Below are positions 1-7,810 of a stretch of DNA of 59,689 nucleotides, piece by piece (position 1 is the stretch's first letter; each line of letters begins with the position of its first letter). This DNA comes from Arthrobacter sp. ov118 (GTDB lineage Bacteria > Actinomycetota > Actinomycetes > Actinomycetales > Micrococcaceae). The DNA is taken from positions 1 to 59,689 of the forward strand of contig NZ_FPAY01000011.1 in the NCBI RefSeq assembly GCF_900116495.1, given 5' to 3'. The translations under genes and the position numbers were made by a program. The notes beneath the pieces are model-generated. The model was not told the DNA's origin and made no database searches. It worked only from the letters and a program-made list of their open reading frames with translations.

Positions 1-640
1 TGCCACCTACCGGCTCAACAGCGCAGACGCAGGCAGGACCCTGTCCGTCCGGGTCACCGGAACCAAAACCGGCTACACCTCGGTCACGAAGTCCTCCACC
101 GCAACGGCCGCAGTCACCGCAGGTACCCTTGCCCCGGCCCCGGTTCCGACGATCTCCGGGACAACCAGGGTCGGTTACACCCTCACGGCCAACCCCGGCA
201 CCTGGGGCCCTGCCCCAGTCAACCTGACGTACCAGTGGTACCGCTCAGGCACCGCCATCACCGGAGCAACCGCTGCCACCTACCGGCTCAACAGCGCAGA
301 CGCAGGCAGGACCCTGTCCGTCCGGGTCACCGGAACCAAAACCGGCTACACCACCGCCACGAAGTCCTCCACCGCAACGGCCGCAGTCACCGCAGGTACC
401 CTTGCCCCGGCCCCGGTTCCGACGATCTCCGGGACAACCAGGGTCGGTTACACCCTCACGGCCAACCCCGGCACCTGGGGCCCTGCCCCAGTCAACCTGA
501 CGTACCAGTGGTACCGCTCAGGCACCGCCATCACCGGAGCAACCGCTGCCACCTACCGGCTCAACAGCGCAGACGCAGGCAAGACCCTGTCCGTCCGGGT
601 CACCGGAACCAAAACCGGCTACACCACCTCCACACGGGCA
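1..640 (+). repeat. Tandem direct repeat, 273-bp period (91 codons)
   Basis: TGCCACCTACCGGCTCAACA starts at 1, 274 and 547, so the period is 273 bp. Copies are almost identical; differences include AGG/AAG after GCAGGC and TCGGTC versus ACCGCC after GGCTACACC. It encodes the Ig-like units of the flanking CDS. Such recent duplication favours copy-number change by recombination and may also be mis-assembled. Confidence 0.9.
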
Positions 641-670
641 TCCGCGTCGACACTTCAAATCGCTCGCTAG
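2..670 (+). CDS. Ig-like repeat surface/secreted protein, C-terminal part (5' truncated by window edge)
   Basis: The frame is open from base 2 to a TAG at 668-670, giving 222 residues of a longer protein. It consists of 91-residue units containing VGYTLTANPGTW, YQWYRSGTAITGATAATY and LSVRVTGTKTGYT, typical of bacterial Ig-like repeats in cell-surface or secreted proteins of Micrococcaceae. The last unit ends in a short non-repeat tail (TSTRASASTLQIAR) with no LPXTG motif or membrane anchor, so the protein may be released or attached through a domain outside the window. The units are nearly identical at DNA level with a 273-bp period. Function is probably adhesive or carbohydrate-related; the catalytic or targeting part is not visible. 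Confidence 0.8.
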   Translation, partial: ATYRLNSADAGRTLSVRVTGTKTGYTSVTKSSTATAAVTAGTLAPAPVPTISGTTRVGYTLTANPGTWGPAPVNLTYQWYRSGTAITGATAATYRLNSADAGRTLSVRVTGTKTGYTTATKSSTATAAVTAGTLAPAPVPTISGTTRVGYTLTANPGTWGPAPVNLTYQWYRSGTAITGATAATYRLNSADAGKTLSVRVTGTKTGYTTSTRASASTLQIAR

Positions 671-1262
671 GGCCTTTCGAAGCTGCCTAGTTTGATAATC
701 AACACACCCGAGACGATGGAAACCATACTCCCAGCCGAAAGGCCGGTTCCCCTGCCTTGGTCCCTGGCTCACCGATACTGCGCCCTGGGCCTGCCATCAG
801 CGGGCATGCTGGTTCCGCGTGTCTGCTCCGGCCGCCCCACGCGGTGCTCGTATCGTCAAGACATGCCAAGGGGAAGAATAGAGAATAGGCAGGGCACTCC
901 TCTCCTCTTGGCAGGTCAAACATCGATAGATGACGTCCTCAGGGAGCAGTACGACCTGACTCCCCAGCTCCCATTGCATTGGGCCCCTTTTGAGACCAAT
1001 CCCCCAGGCCAGCGTCGCGACGCCGCCGGCTCGCGTCCCACGCGGGCCGAGTAGAAGCAACTCCGCTAGCCTGATGGTGCCCAGGCGGAGCAGCCTGCCG
1101 CGTTACTTAGGGGGGCCGGTCCCCTCGCGGGCCAACCACCGATAGCGGATATTATGACAAGCTGGGTTGGGTAGGGTCCATTATCGGCGCCGTCGAAATC
1201 GCCTGTGGAAGCGGCCTTCAAAAAAGGGCACCGGCACCTCCGTCAAAATTGAACGAATTTGG
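671..1262. other. Gene-poor interval
   Basis: About 590 bp between the repeat protein and the end of the PhzF-like gene. Small open frames exist on both strands (for example 692-1054 plus), but they lack convincing ribosome sites and family resemblance. I see no tRNA, terminator or repeat that I can support. Confidence 0.5.
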
Positions 1263-2111
1263 TCAGAGTGTGACATGGCCTTTGATGACGGTACGGCTGG
1301 CGCCTCCCACCCAGATGGCGTCTGCTTCGCTTGCGATCCTCAGGTATCCGCCGCGTCCGAGGACAGTCCCCTGTTGGACACTGAAGGTACTCTCGGCTGC
1401 ACCCTCACCGCGAAGCCACTGGGCCAGCCCAGCGTTCAGGCTACCGGTCACGGGGTCTTCGTCCACGCCGTGGCCCGGCGCGAACGCGCGGACCTCGAAA
1501 TCCGCCGGGCCGCCCTTTTCGTAAGCACCGATGACACCCACTTTGATCTTGCCCATCGTGGAGAAGTGTGGCCGGAGATCCAGAACCTGCCGGGCGGAGG
1601 CCAGGCGAATACCAAGCCAGCCGGGACCGTTGTCAACCCAATTGCTGCCGAGGACTTCATCGGGGGTGATACCGAGGCCGGTTATAACCTGCTGCAGGAC
1701 TGCCGCCTCGACCGAACCGGATCTGGTCAGGGGCGGCGCTTGGAAGGACAGTTCTGCGTCTTCCCGCCGTATCTTGACCAGTCCTGCACGGCACTCCTGA
1801 ACGAGATGGTCCTTATCGTGAGGCTGCCCGCCATTCTCCAGCCACGCGTGGGCGGATCCGAGTGTCGGATGCCCGGCGAAGGGAAGCTCCACTCGTGGGG
1901 TGAAAATGCGGAGCTTGTAATCTGCTGCCGGATCGGACGGGGTCTGCAGGAATGTCGTCTCAGACAGGTTTGTCCAGTTGGCGAAGTTCTGCATCTGCTC
2001 TGCGGTCAGCCCGTCGGCGGCATGGACGACCGCGACAGGGTTCCCGGCTTTCGGACCGGGGGCGAACACATCTACCTGGGTGAACGGGCGTGCTGATGCG
2101 GCGAACATCAT
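1263..2111 (-). CDS. PhzF family isomerase/epimerase-like protein
   Basis: A 282-residue protein of the PhzF (phenazine biosynthesis-like, diaminopimelate-epimerase fold) family. It begins with FTQVDVFAPGPKAGNPVAVV, the usual first strand of the fold with the GNP motif, followed by SETTFL (residues about 50-56; the Glu is the family's conserved catalytic acid), RIFTPRVELPFAGHPTLG, and a C-terminal GVDEDPVTGSLNAGLAQWL segment. Length is normal for the family (about 260-300). PhzF proteins act on varied small molecules and often have unknown substrates; no phenazine genes are nearby, so that pathway is not implied. Two adjacent ATGs (2111 and 2108) are preceded by a GAGAAAGAG-like ribosome site. 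It may belong functionally to the neighbouring catabolic island. Confidence 0.85.
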   Translation of the reverse strand: MMFAASARPFTQVDVFAPGPKAGNPVAVVHAADGLTAEQMQNFANWTNLSETTFLQTPSDPAADYKLRIFTPRVELPFAGHPTLGSAHAWLENGGQPHDKDHLVQECRAGLVKIRREDAELSFQAPPLTRSGSVEAAVLQQVITGLGITPDEVLGSNWVDNGPGWLGIRLASARQVLDLRPHFSTMGKIKVGVIGAYEKGGPADFEVRAFAPGHGVDEDPVTGSLNAGLAQWLRGEGAAESTFSVQQGTVLGRGGYLRIASEADAIWVGGASRTVIKGHVTL

Positions 2112-2536
2112 GGACTCTTTCTCGCCCGGCCGCAGGAGCTAATCCCTGCACGAGGCTTGGCTTAGTTGTTGGTGGCGCTGGCAGAAACCCCGCTCGGCTT
2201 TGGCCTCGGCGGCAAGTCAGCCTATTGTGCCGGAAACCTGGCTCTACCCTGTACTGGCGCAGCGCCTGGACACTGGCCGTCATTGGCTCCGTCCGCGGGC
2301 CCCGGGCACCTGAACCGTCTTGGTCGGCTTATCGCATCGGGGCGCCAGCTGGTGCGCAACTGCGATCCGGCCTCTCCCTGCCGCCGCCAATAGCCGTAAG
2401 GCGTTCAAGCGGAGGGGTTAATGGCTTGATTGCTGGCATTGCAGTAATGACCTCCAGCCCTGGGCGTACTACTTCCCTGCACGGCCAGCGGAAGATGGAT
2501 CAGCCACCCGTTGCCGATGCAGGGCACCGGCTGGCT
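2112..2536. other. Intergenic region upstream of phzF-like gene
   Basis: 425 bp separating the PhzF-like start from the GntR stop, both genes reading leftwards. It should contain the promoter of the PhzF-like gene. I see no convincing gene, hairpin or operator. Confidence 0.45.
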
Positions 2537-3199
2537 TCATGCGCTCTGCTGAGCAGCGCCGAAGCGGTTCGCTTCAAAGGCTGTGTGCGCCAGGCACAGA
2601 TGGGCAGCCATCAGTGCCTCGGCCGCCGCAGAATTGCGGCTTGCGATCGCATTTGCAAGGTCCTGATGGAAGTGGACGCTGCGGTCGATGTCCGCATCTG
2701 AATAGTAGAAATACGTGCCTAAGGTCAGGGAGGTGTCGGTGAGGGTTCTGACGAACTGAAACAGCCTCGGTGACCTCGCAGCGGAAACAATGAGCAAGTG
2801 GAAGGCTTGGTTGTTGTGGTGCAGGTCGTCACGGTAGCCCTCAGCGCGGCGTTCGGCCAGTACCGCCATCTCATCTACGAGGGACTGCAGACGCGCGATT
2901 TCCTCTGGGGTGGCCGCTTGTGCAGCCAGAGAGGCTGCCCGGGATTCCAGCATCTGCCGCAGATCAAAGACTTCATTGATGTCACTGCGGGTCCACTGTG
3001 CTACGAACGAGCCCCGGTTCGACTCGGTAGTCACGAGGCTCTCCTGGGTCAGTCGCTTGAGCGCCATCCGTACCGGAGACCTGCTGACGTTGAGTTCCTG
3101 GCTGATTTCGGTCTCGACCAGATGCTGTCCCGGCGCGTAGGTGCCGGACATGATCCGGCTTCGGATCACGTCATAGACCTTTGTGCTCGGCTGGGCCAT
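2537..3199 (-). CDS. GntR family transcriptional regulator, FCD (FadR) subfamily
   Basis: A 220-residue regulator. The N-terminal winged helix (residues about 5-70) has the GntR signature: YDVIRSRIMSGTYAPGQHL, then EISQELNVSRSPVRMALKRL and the wing GSFV. The C-terminal FCD helical domain carries the usual metal/ligand residues in DLHHNNQAFHLLI, VHFHQDLANAI and AAHLCLAHTAF. FCD regulators usually repress catabolic genes and respond to organic acids or sugar acids. It lies just downstream of the DapA-like/SDR/dehydrogenase operon on the same strand but is separated by 186 bp and a hairpin, so it probably has its own promoter. The divergent 6112-6326 region is a likely target. The effector is unknown. 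Confidence 0.9.
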   Translation of the reverse strand: MAQPSTKVYDVIRSRIMSGTYAPGQHLVETEISQELNVSRSPVRMALKRLTQESLVTTESNRGSFVAQWTRSDINEVFDLRQMLESRAASLAAQAATPEEIARLQSLVDEMAVLAERRAEGYRDDLHHNNQAFHLLIVSAARSPRLFQFVRTLTDTSLTLGTYFYYSDADIDRSVHFHQDLANAIASRNSAAAEALMAAHLCLAHTAFEANRFGAAQQSA

Positions 3200-3330
3200 A
3201 CCTCGCCCCCTTTACTAGGTAGTGTCGTCAGCGCACAGCGCCCCGTGCTCGGATAAAAATAGCGTCCAAGGAAAAGCTACTTCCACTCTAATATCCGTCC
3301 AGGACATGCCGGGTGATAGGCATGGATGGT

Positions 3331-3368
3331 CTGAAGCGCCGGTGGTAGGACTTCAGGCGGCGCTTCAG
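3331..3368 (-). terminator. Hairpin after the DapA-like gene
   Basis: CTGAAGCGCC (3331-3340) pairs perfectly with GGCGCTTCAG (3359-3368), a 10-bp stem with an 18-nt loop, placed 17 bases beyond the DapA-like stop codon. There is no T-run, as is common for actinobacterial terminators. Likely ends the 6111-3386 operon before the GntR gene. Confidence 0.55.
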
Positions 3369-3385
3369 GGCTTCACCATTCGGGT

Positions 3386-4321
3386 TTAGGCGTCGAGTTT
3401 GGCTCGTGGGTCGTGCCTTGCTACCCGGCTAAGGAGATATTCAACTTCTGCCTTGGCGGTCTCGGTCAGTTTTCCGCCGGGACTGCGCTGGGCGTCGGAA
3501 GTCAGAACGCCACGCCTTTTCAGGACGTATTTCCGCACTGCGAGGCCGGCGGCACCAGGTTGCTGTTCGTAACGGATCAGCGGGAGGTGGGCGTCGAAGA
3601 GGTCGTGCGCGAGGTCACGGTCTCCTTCTGCCGACATCCGGACCACGTCAACGAGCATTTCCGGGAAGCAGTATCCGGTCATGGCACCGTTTGCACCGCG
3701 TTCGACTTCGAAGTCCAGGAAGGCCCCGCCAAAGCCGCAAAGGATGGACAGGTGCGGAATTTTGCCGCCTTCTTCCAGTGCACGGAGTTGGCTGATCTTT
3801 TCCAGTCCGGGCCAGTCTTCGTGCTTGAGCATGACGGCGTTTTCGTTCTCCACCGCGATCCGGCGGATGACGTCCGTTGCCATGATGACCGAGAAGGTCA
3901 GCGGGAAGTCCTGAATCACGAACGGGGTGTCCTTGCCGATGGCTTCAGCGGCGCCGCGGTAGTAGTTCACGATTTGGTCATCGGTGCGCAGCGAGGCCGG
4001 CGGGGCGATCATCACGCCGGCTGCGCCAAGGGACATTACCTTTGCGGACAGGGCGCCCATGGCGGCGTAGCCGGGTGCGGAGACACCAACGATGACAGGG
4101 AGGTCCGACCGGCTGATGAAGCGTTCTGCGACGGCTTCTGCTTCCTCGGTGGTGAGTTTGGGTGCTTCGCCCAGGGCTCCGAGGACGGTGATTCCGTTGA
4201 CGCCGGCGTCTTTGTAGAAATCGACGAGCCGGTCAATGGAGGGAAAATCGATCTCTCCGTTGTCCAGGAAAGGCGTCGGGGCGATCGCGTAGACGCCCTT
4301 TTCCGTGCGGTTGAGTTTCAT
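3386..4321 (-). CDS. Dihydrodipicolinate synthase/N-acetylneuraminate lyase family protein (DapA-like)
   Basis: A 311-residue class I aldolase-type TIM barrel. ATG at 4321 is chosen because GAAGGAAAG precedes it; an upstream in-frame ATG at 4366 adds 15 non-conserved residues. TPFLDNGEIDF, GITVLGALGEAPKLTTEE and GVSAPGYAAMGALS match the DapA family. The Schiff-base lysine is probably K166 in AVMLKHEDW. The tyrosine that true DapA enzymes carry in LYNxP is replaced (VIQDFP, Q137 at the Tyr position), so lysine biosynthesis is unlikely; a lyase, dehydratase or aldolase acting on a 2-oxo acid is more plausible. It forms an operon with the SDR and the DUF1932 dehydrogenase. Confidence 0.88.
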   Translation of the reverse strand: MKLNRTEKGVYAIAPTPFLDNGEIDFPSIDRLVDFYKDAGVNGITVLGALGEAPKLTTEEAEAVAERFISRSDLPVIVGVSAPGYAAMGALSAKVMSLGAAGVMIAPPASLRTDDQIVNYYRGAAEAIGKDTPFVIQDFPLTFSVIMATDVIRRIAVENENAVMLKHEDWPGLEKISQLRALEEGGKIPHLSILCGFGGAFLDFEVERGANGAMTGYCFPEMLVDVVRMSAEGDRDLAHDLFDAHLPLIRYEQQPGAAGLAVRKYVLKRRGVLTSDAQRSPGGKLTETAKAEVEYLLSRVARHDPRAKLDA

Positions 4322-4343
4322 GGTGGGGCTTTCCTTCTCGGGT

Positions 4344-4367
4344 GGTGGCCGGCGTATGCCGGCCACC
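4344..4367 (-). other. Intergenic hairpin between SDR and DapA-like genes
   Basis: GGTGGCCGGC (4344-4353), loop GTAT, GCCGGCCACC (4358-4367): a perfect 10-bp stem. A second short stem, ACCGGGA/TCCCGGT, lies beside it at 4379-4396. These hairpins inside the operon may stabilise mRNA or tune expression of the downstream DapA-like gene. Confidence 0.5.
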
Positions 4368-4394
4368 AGGTGAAAGGACCGGGAACGGTCCCGG

Positions 4395-5180
4395 TTAGAC
4401 GCTGGGAATCAGGCCGCCATCGATCCGGACGACCGAACCGGTGATGTATGAAGCGCCGGCTCCCGCGAGGAATGTGACGGTCTGGCCGTATTCGTCCGGG
4501 TTACCGTAGCGCTGGACAGGAATGGAGGCGGTGCTTTCGGCCGTGACGTCGGCGACCGGGCGGTTCTCGCGCTGGGCTTTTGCCTCGTCCAAGGCGGTGA
4601 TGCGGCCGGTTGCGATGCGCCCCGGGAGGACGATGTTGGAGGTGATCCCGAACGGGCCGACCTCCCGGGCGAGGGTCTTGGACCAGCCGACCAGGGTCGA
4701 ACGCAGAGAGTTGGACAAGCCCAGGTTAGCGATCGGGGCGATGACTCCGGAGCTGGTGCTGGTGATGATGCGGCCCCAGCCGCGTTCCTTCATGCCCGGG
4801 AGTACGCGGTCGGTCAGGGCGATGACGGGCAGGACCATGGACTGGAAGTAGGAGTTCCAGGTCTCGGTGGGCTGACCGTGCACCAGTGTGGGGGGCGGGC
4901 CGCCGGTGTTGTTGACCAGGATATCGATCGGCCCCAGCTCCGCCTCGATTTCTGCGACCTTCTTATCGATTGCACTGACATCGGCAAGGTCCCAAGCGAA
5001 GGACTTGGCGGTGCCTCCGGCAGCGTTGATGGCTGCGGTGGTGACATCTGCGTACTTTGATTCGATGTCCGCGACAGCGACCTTGGCACCTTCAGCGGCG
5101 AGGGAGCGGGCAATAGCGCCGCCCAGGCCTCCGCCGGCGCCCAGTACCAGGGCGACCTTGTCTTTAATTCCTAGATCCAT
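4395..5180 (-). CDS. SDR family oxidoreductase with atypical active site
   Basis: A 261-residue short-chain dehydrogenase/reductase. The cofactor motif is GAGGGLGGAIA (residues 14-24), followed by ADIES at the end of strand 2 (acidic, suggesting NAD), NNTGGPPP (90-97) and the Ser region TSTSSGV (140-146). The usual YxxxK catalytic pair is not present: in the aligned stretch LSNSLRSTLVGWSKTLA the Tyr position is S156 and the Lys position R160. Similar Tyr-less SDRs occur in FabG-like groups of unknown reaction, so catalysis may be altered. Ribosome site AAGGAAAAAC precedes ATG 5180. It lies between the dehydrogenase and the DapA-like gene and probably acts in the same pathway. Confidence 0.88.
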   Translation of the reverse strand: MDLGIKDKVALVLGAGGGLGGAIARSLAAEGAKVAVADIESKYADVTTAAINAAGGTAKSFAWDLADVSAIDKKVAEIEAELGPIDILVNNTGGPPPTLVHGQPTETWNSYFQSMVLPVIALTDRVLPGMKERGWGRIITSTSSGVIAPIANLGLSNSLRSTLVGWSKTLAREVGPFGITSNIVLPGRIATGRITALDEAKAQRENRPVADVTAESTASIPVQRYGNPDEYGQTVTFLAGAGASYITGSVVRIDGGLIPSV

Positions 5181-5199
5181 TGTTTTTCCTTACGTTCTC

Positions 5200-5219
5200 T
5201 CACGCCCGGCAGGGCGTGA
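5200..5219 (-). other. Intergenic hairpin between dehydrogenase and SDR
   Basis: TCACGCCC (5200-5207), loop GGCA, GGGCGTGA (5212-5219), a perfect 8-bp stem in the 52-bp spacer of the operon. Possible mRNA processing or attenuation structure. Confidence 0.45.
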
Positions 5220-5232
5220 ACCTGGTGCTGAC

Positions 5233-6111
5233 TTAGGCGATGGCCTTGGCAGCTTGTGAGGATTCGAGCAGCCAGGAGACTGCCGAATCGATGTTTTCTG
5301 CTGTGCCCGGCGCCGGCGTGGAATCCTTCAGCGCCCCGACAGTCTGTTCATAGCGCTCACGCGTTCCGGCGAGAACCGACGAGGGCAGACCTGCTTCGTC
5401 CAGCTGCGCGATGGCCCGGTCGACTTCATGGAACCGGCGCTCGGCATGGAGGACGTGGGTACGGACGACGGCGTTGAGGAAGTTCGTGAACCCCTCGGTG
5501 TCGATGTCCTCCAGCACCCGGTAGAGCTCCTCACGCACGCCTTGGCTCTCGGCAGCGATCAGCGCCTCAACCCCCAGGGCCTCGAGTCCCTTGGTCAGGA
5601 CTGTCCTCAGCAGCTTGAGGGCGATTGCGTCACCGGCAGTGGCATCGTTCAGGGCCCTTGCCGGCGCCCCGAGTTTGCCGAAGTCCGTGACTGCAGATGA
5701 AGCATCCGGGCCAGCGGCGAGCAGGTTTGTCCTGACGCCGGTCAGGCCGACTGCGCCCATGATGGCGATGTCCACATATCCGGCCGACTTTGCCTCAAGG
5801 AGCTCGGCTGCTTTTCGCTTGTCGGCGGAGTTGGCTGTGCTCAGGTCGGCGTAGAGCGTCCCTGGGCTGGTGTGGGCAGAAGCCTGTTCGGCAACGGAGA
5901 CTGCAACGTCGCCAGTGACGCAGGCCCAAATACGGTCCATGTCAGCGAGCCAGGGCCCAATGGAGCTCTTGAGTTCCACACCTAGTTGTTCTGCCAGCTC
6001 CTGTGCGGCTGCCGACGGGTAGGCATCACACAGGACCAGTTCGAAGTGGGGGGCAGCGGCGGCGGCGTAGAGCCGTCCCACTTCCCCGCATCCAATGATT
6101 GCAAGCTTCAT
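5233..6111 (-). CDS. NAD(P)-dependent oxidoreductase, 6-phosphogluconate/beta-hydroxyacid dehydrogenase-like with DUF1932 C-terminal domain
   Basis: A 292-residue protein. ATG 6111 is selected because GGAAGGGAGCGAG lies just upstream; a farther ATG at 6162 adds a poorly conserved 17-residue leader. MKLAIIGCGEVGRLYA (dinucleotide fold, residues 1-16) opens the Rossmann domain. The family's second-domain lysine is probably K166 in AGDAIALKLLRTVL. The C-terminal half, with ELYRVLEDIDTEGFTNFLNA, resembles the DUF1932 helical domain. Such enzymes oxidise 3-hydroxyacids or related polyfunctional acids. First gene of a leftward operon with the SDR and DapA-like genes, divergent from the MFS transporter. 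Substrate unknown. Confidence 0.87.
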   Translation of the reverse strand: MKLAIIGCGEVGRLYAAAAAPHFELVLCDAYPSAAAQELAEQLGVELKSSIGPWLADMDRIWACVTGDVAVSVAEQASAHTSPGTLYADLSTANSADKRKAAELLEAKSAGYVDIAIMGAVGLTGVRTNLLAAGPDASSAVTDFGKLGAPARALNDATAGDAIALKLLRTVLTKGLEALGVEALIAAESQGVREELYRVLEDIDTEGFTNFLNAVVRTHVLHAERRFHEVDRAIAQLDEAGLPSSVLAGTRERYEQTVGALKDSTPAPGTAENIDSAVSWLLESSQAAKAIA

Positions 6112-6207
6112 TACTCGCTCCCTTCCGCTTTCAAAAGTACAATCCAAACACAATCTTGGCAAGGGGCCCGCAAAAAAGGGGACTATTGACGTTGCTTGAC
6201 CAGAATA

Positions 6208-6222
6208 GTACTTTATATGTAC
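6208..6222. promoter_or_regulatory. Candidate operator in the divergent promoter region
   Basis: GTACTTTATATGTAC is a GTAC-N7-GTAC inverted repeat in an AT-rich patch of the 215-bp region between the divergent dehydrogenase and MFS genes. Its half-site layout and location would suit the nearby GntR/FCD regulator, controlling both directions. The link to that regulator is inferred. Confidence 0.4.
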
Positions 6223-6326
6223 AACTGGTGATCTGGATCATATGGCCCCGGAAGGTGCGGTTCCCCCGATCTAGGGCTCAGGTAATCGCAAGACCTCCCC
6301 AATCGACGAAGCTTGGAGCAACACTC

Positions 6327-7673
6327 ATGACTGATACAACCCATCCGCCACAGGTGGATCCGCGGACCATCAAAATCATCAAGTGGCGGCTGCTGCCGTT
6401 CCTGATGATCTTGTACATCGCCGCGTTCATCGACAGGGCAAACATCGGCTTCACCGCCAAGCATCTTGAAGCTGACCTTGGCATCACCCCGGCAGTCTTC
6501 GGCCTCCTCAGCGGGGCATTCTTTATCGGCTACTTCATCTTCGAAGTGCCGAGCAACCTGCTGCTGCAGAAGTTCGGTGCCCGGAAATGGATCACGCGCA
6601 TCGTTGCCTCCTGGGGCCTCGTGGCCGCAGCAACAGCGTTCGTCGACTCGGGACAGACGCTGCTCATCGTACGCATCCTGCTCGGCATCGCCGAGGCAGG
6701 ATTCTTCCCGGGCATCATCCTGTTCCTCACCTACTGGTTCCCGGAAAAGGAACGCGCCCGCACCGTGGCGATGTTCATGGTCGCGCTGCCCGTGGCCACG
6801 GTTATCGCAGGGCCGGTATCAGGTCTGATCCTGGACAACATCCACTGGCTGAACTGGGAAAGCTGGCGCTGGATGTTCCTCATCGAAGGAGCCTTCGCCC
6901 TTGTTTTGGCGCCCTTCGCCCTGAAACTGCTGGTTGACAGCCCCGCCAAGGCAAAATGGCTGACGCAAGGCCAAAAGGACGAACTTCAGGCCCGCCTGGA
7001 GTTCGAGCGCGCCCAGAAAGTTGCCTCGCACGGGAGCTTCTCCAAATGGAAAGTGCTGGTCAACCCCCGCGTCCTGGCCATGGCGGTCATCTACTTCGCC
7101 AAATCAAACGGCATCTACGCGCTGGTCTTCTTCACCCCGTCCATCATGGCGTCCATCTCCAAGTCCACCAGCGCCACCACGGTCGGGCTGCTGACCGCCC
7201 TACCGTACGTGCTCGCCACGGTCGCCATGATCTACTGGGCCAGACGCTCGGACAAAACCGGGGAACGCCGGTACCACGTCGCCATCCCCTACCTCATCGG
7301 CGCCGCCGCCCTGGTGGTCCTCGGGTTCTTCCACACCGACATGGTCATCTCCACCGCCCTGATCTGCCTGATCACCGTGTGCATGTACGTCCCCTACGGA
7401 CCCTTCTGGTCACTGCCGAGCATGTTCCTCACCGGAGCCGCAGCAGCAAGCGGCCTGGCCTGGATCAACGCCCTGGCCAACCTCGGCGGCTTCTTCGGAC
7501 CCACCGCACTCGGGGCAGCCAACGAAGCCACCGGCTCCGTCTACGTCGGCCTGTTCTTCGTCGCCGGCCTGCTCGTCATCGCCGCGATCACCGTCCTGCG
7601 GCTGAAGGTCGTCACCCCCATCGACAATCCGGAGCCCGAGGAATCCCGCACGGCGAAGACCGCGATCAGCTAG
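6327..7673 (+). CDS. MFS transporter, anion:cation symporter (ACS) type
   Basis: A 448-residue transporter starting MTDTTHPPQVDPRTIKIIKW; ATG 6327 has GGAG ten bases upstream, and an in-frame upstream extension to 6099 is rejected as promoter sequence. The first membrane segment ends LYIAAFIDRANIGF, the ACS hallmark D-R-x-N-I-G-F. The motif GIAEAGFFPGIILFLTYWFP and about 12 hydrophobic helices follow. ACS members import organic anions such as sugar acids, phthalate-like aromatics or tartrate. Placement at the head of the catabolic set suggests it brings in the acid degraded by the neighbouring enzymes. Confidence 0.92.
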   Translation: MTDTTHPPQVDPRTIKIIKWRLLPFLMILYIAAFIDRANIGFTAKHLEADLGITPAVFGLLSGAFFIGYFIFEVPSNLLLQKFGARKWITRIVASWGLVAAATAFVDSGQTLLIVRILLGIAEAGFFPGIILFLTYWFPEKERARTVAMFMVALPVATVIAGPVSGLILDNIHWLNWESWRWMFLIEGAFALVLAPFALKLLVDSPAKAKWLTQGQKDELQARLEFERAQKVASHGSFSKWKVLVNPRVLAMAVIYFAKSNGIYALVFFTPSIMASISKSTSATTVGLLTALPYVLATVAMIYWARRSDKTGERRYHVAIPYLIGAAALVVLGFFHTDMVISTALICLITVCMYVPYGPFWSLPSMFLTGAAAASGLAWINALANLGGFFGPTALGAANEATGSVYVGLFFVAGLLVIAAITVLRLKVVTPIDNPEPEESRTAKTAIS

Positions 7674-7707
7674 CCCTTTTCCGGAGGCTTCCAGAAACGC
7701 AAGGTGT

Positions 7708-7740
7708 GAAGTGCCGTCGGCCGCCCGCCGACGGCACTTC
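7708..7740 (+). terminator. Strong hairpin after the MFS gene
   Basis: GAAGTGCCGTCGGC (7708-7721) pairs perfectly with GCCGACGGCACTTC (7727-7740): a 14-bp stem with a 5-nt loop, 35 bases after the transporter stop codon. No T-tract follows, the common actinobacterial I-shaped form. It probably terminates or attenuates transcription before the RraA-like gene. Confidence 0.7.
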
Positions 7741-7810
7741 GCAGGCTCCAGCGACTTGAATCTTTTCGTGCCGCCCGGAAAATACGTCCACTCCGGAGAG
7801 GAACTCCACC

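Noticed and set aside
692..1054. 120-residue frame after the Ig-like protein
   Set aside because: No ribosome site, no resemblance and a competing frame on the other strand.
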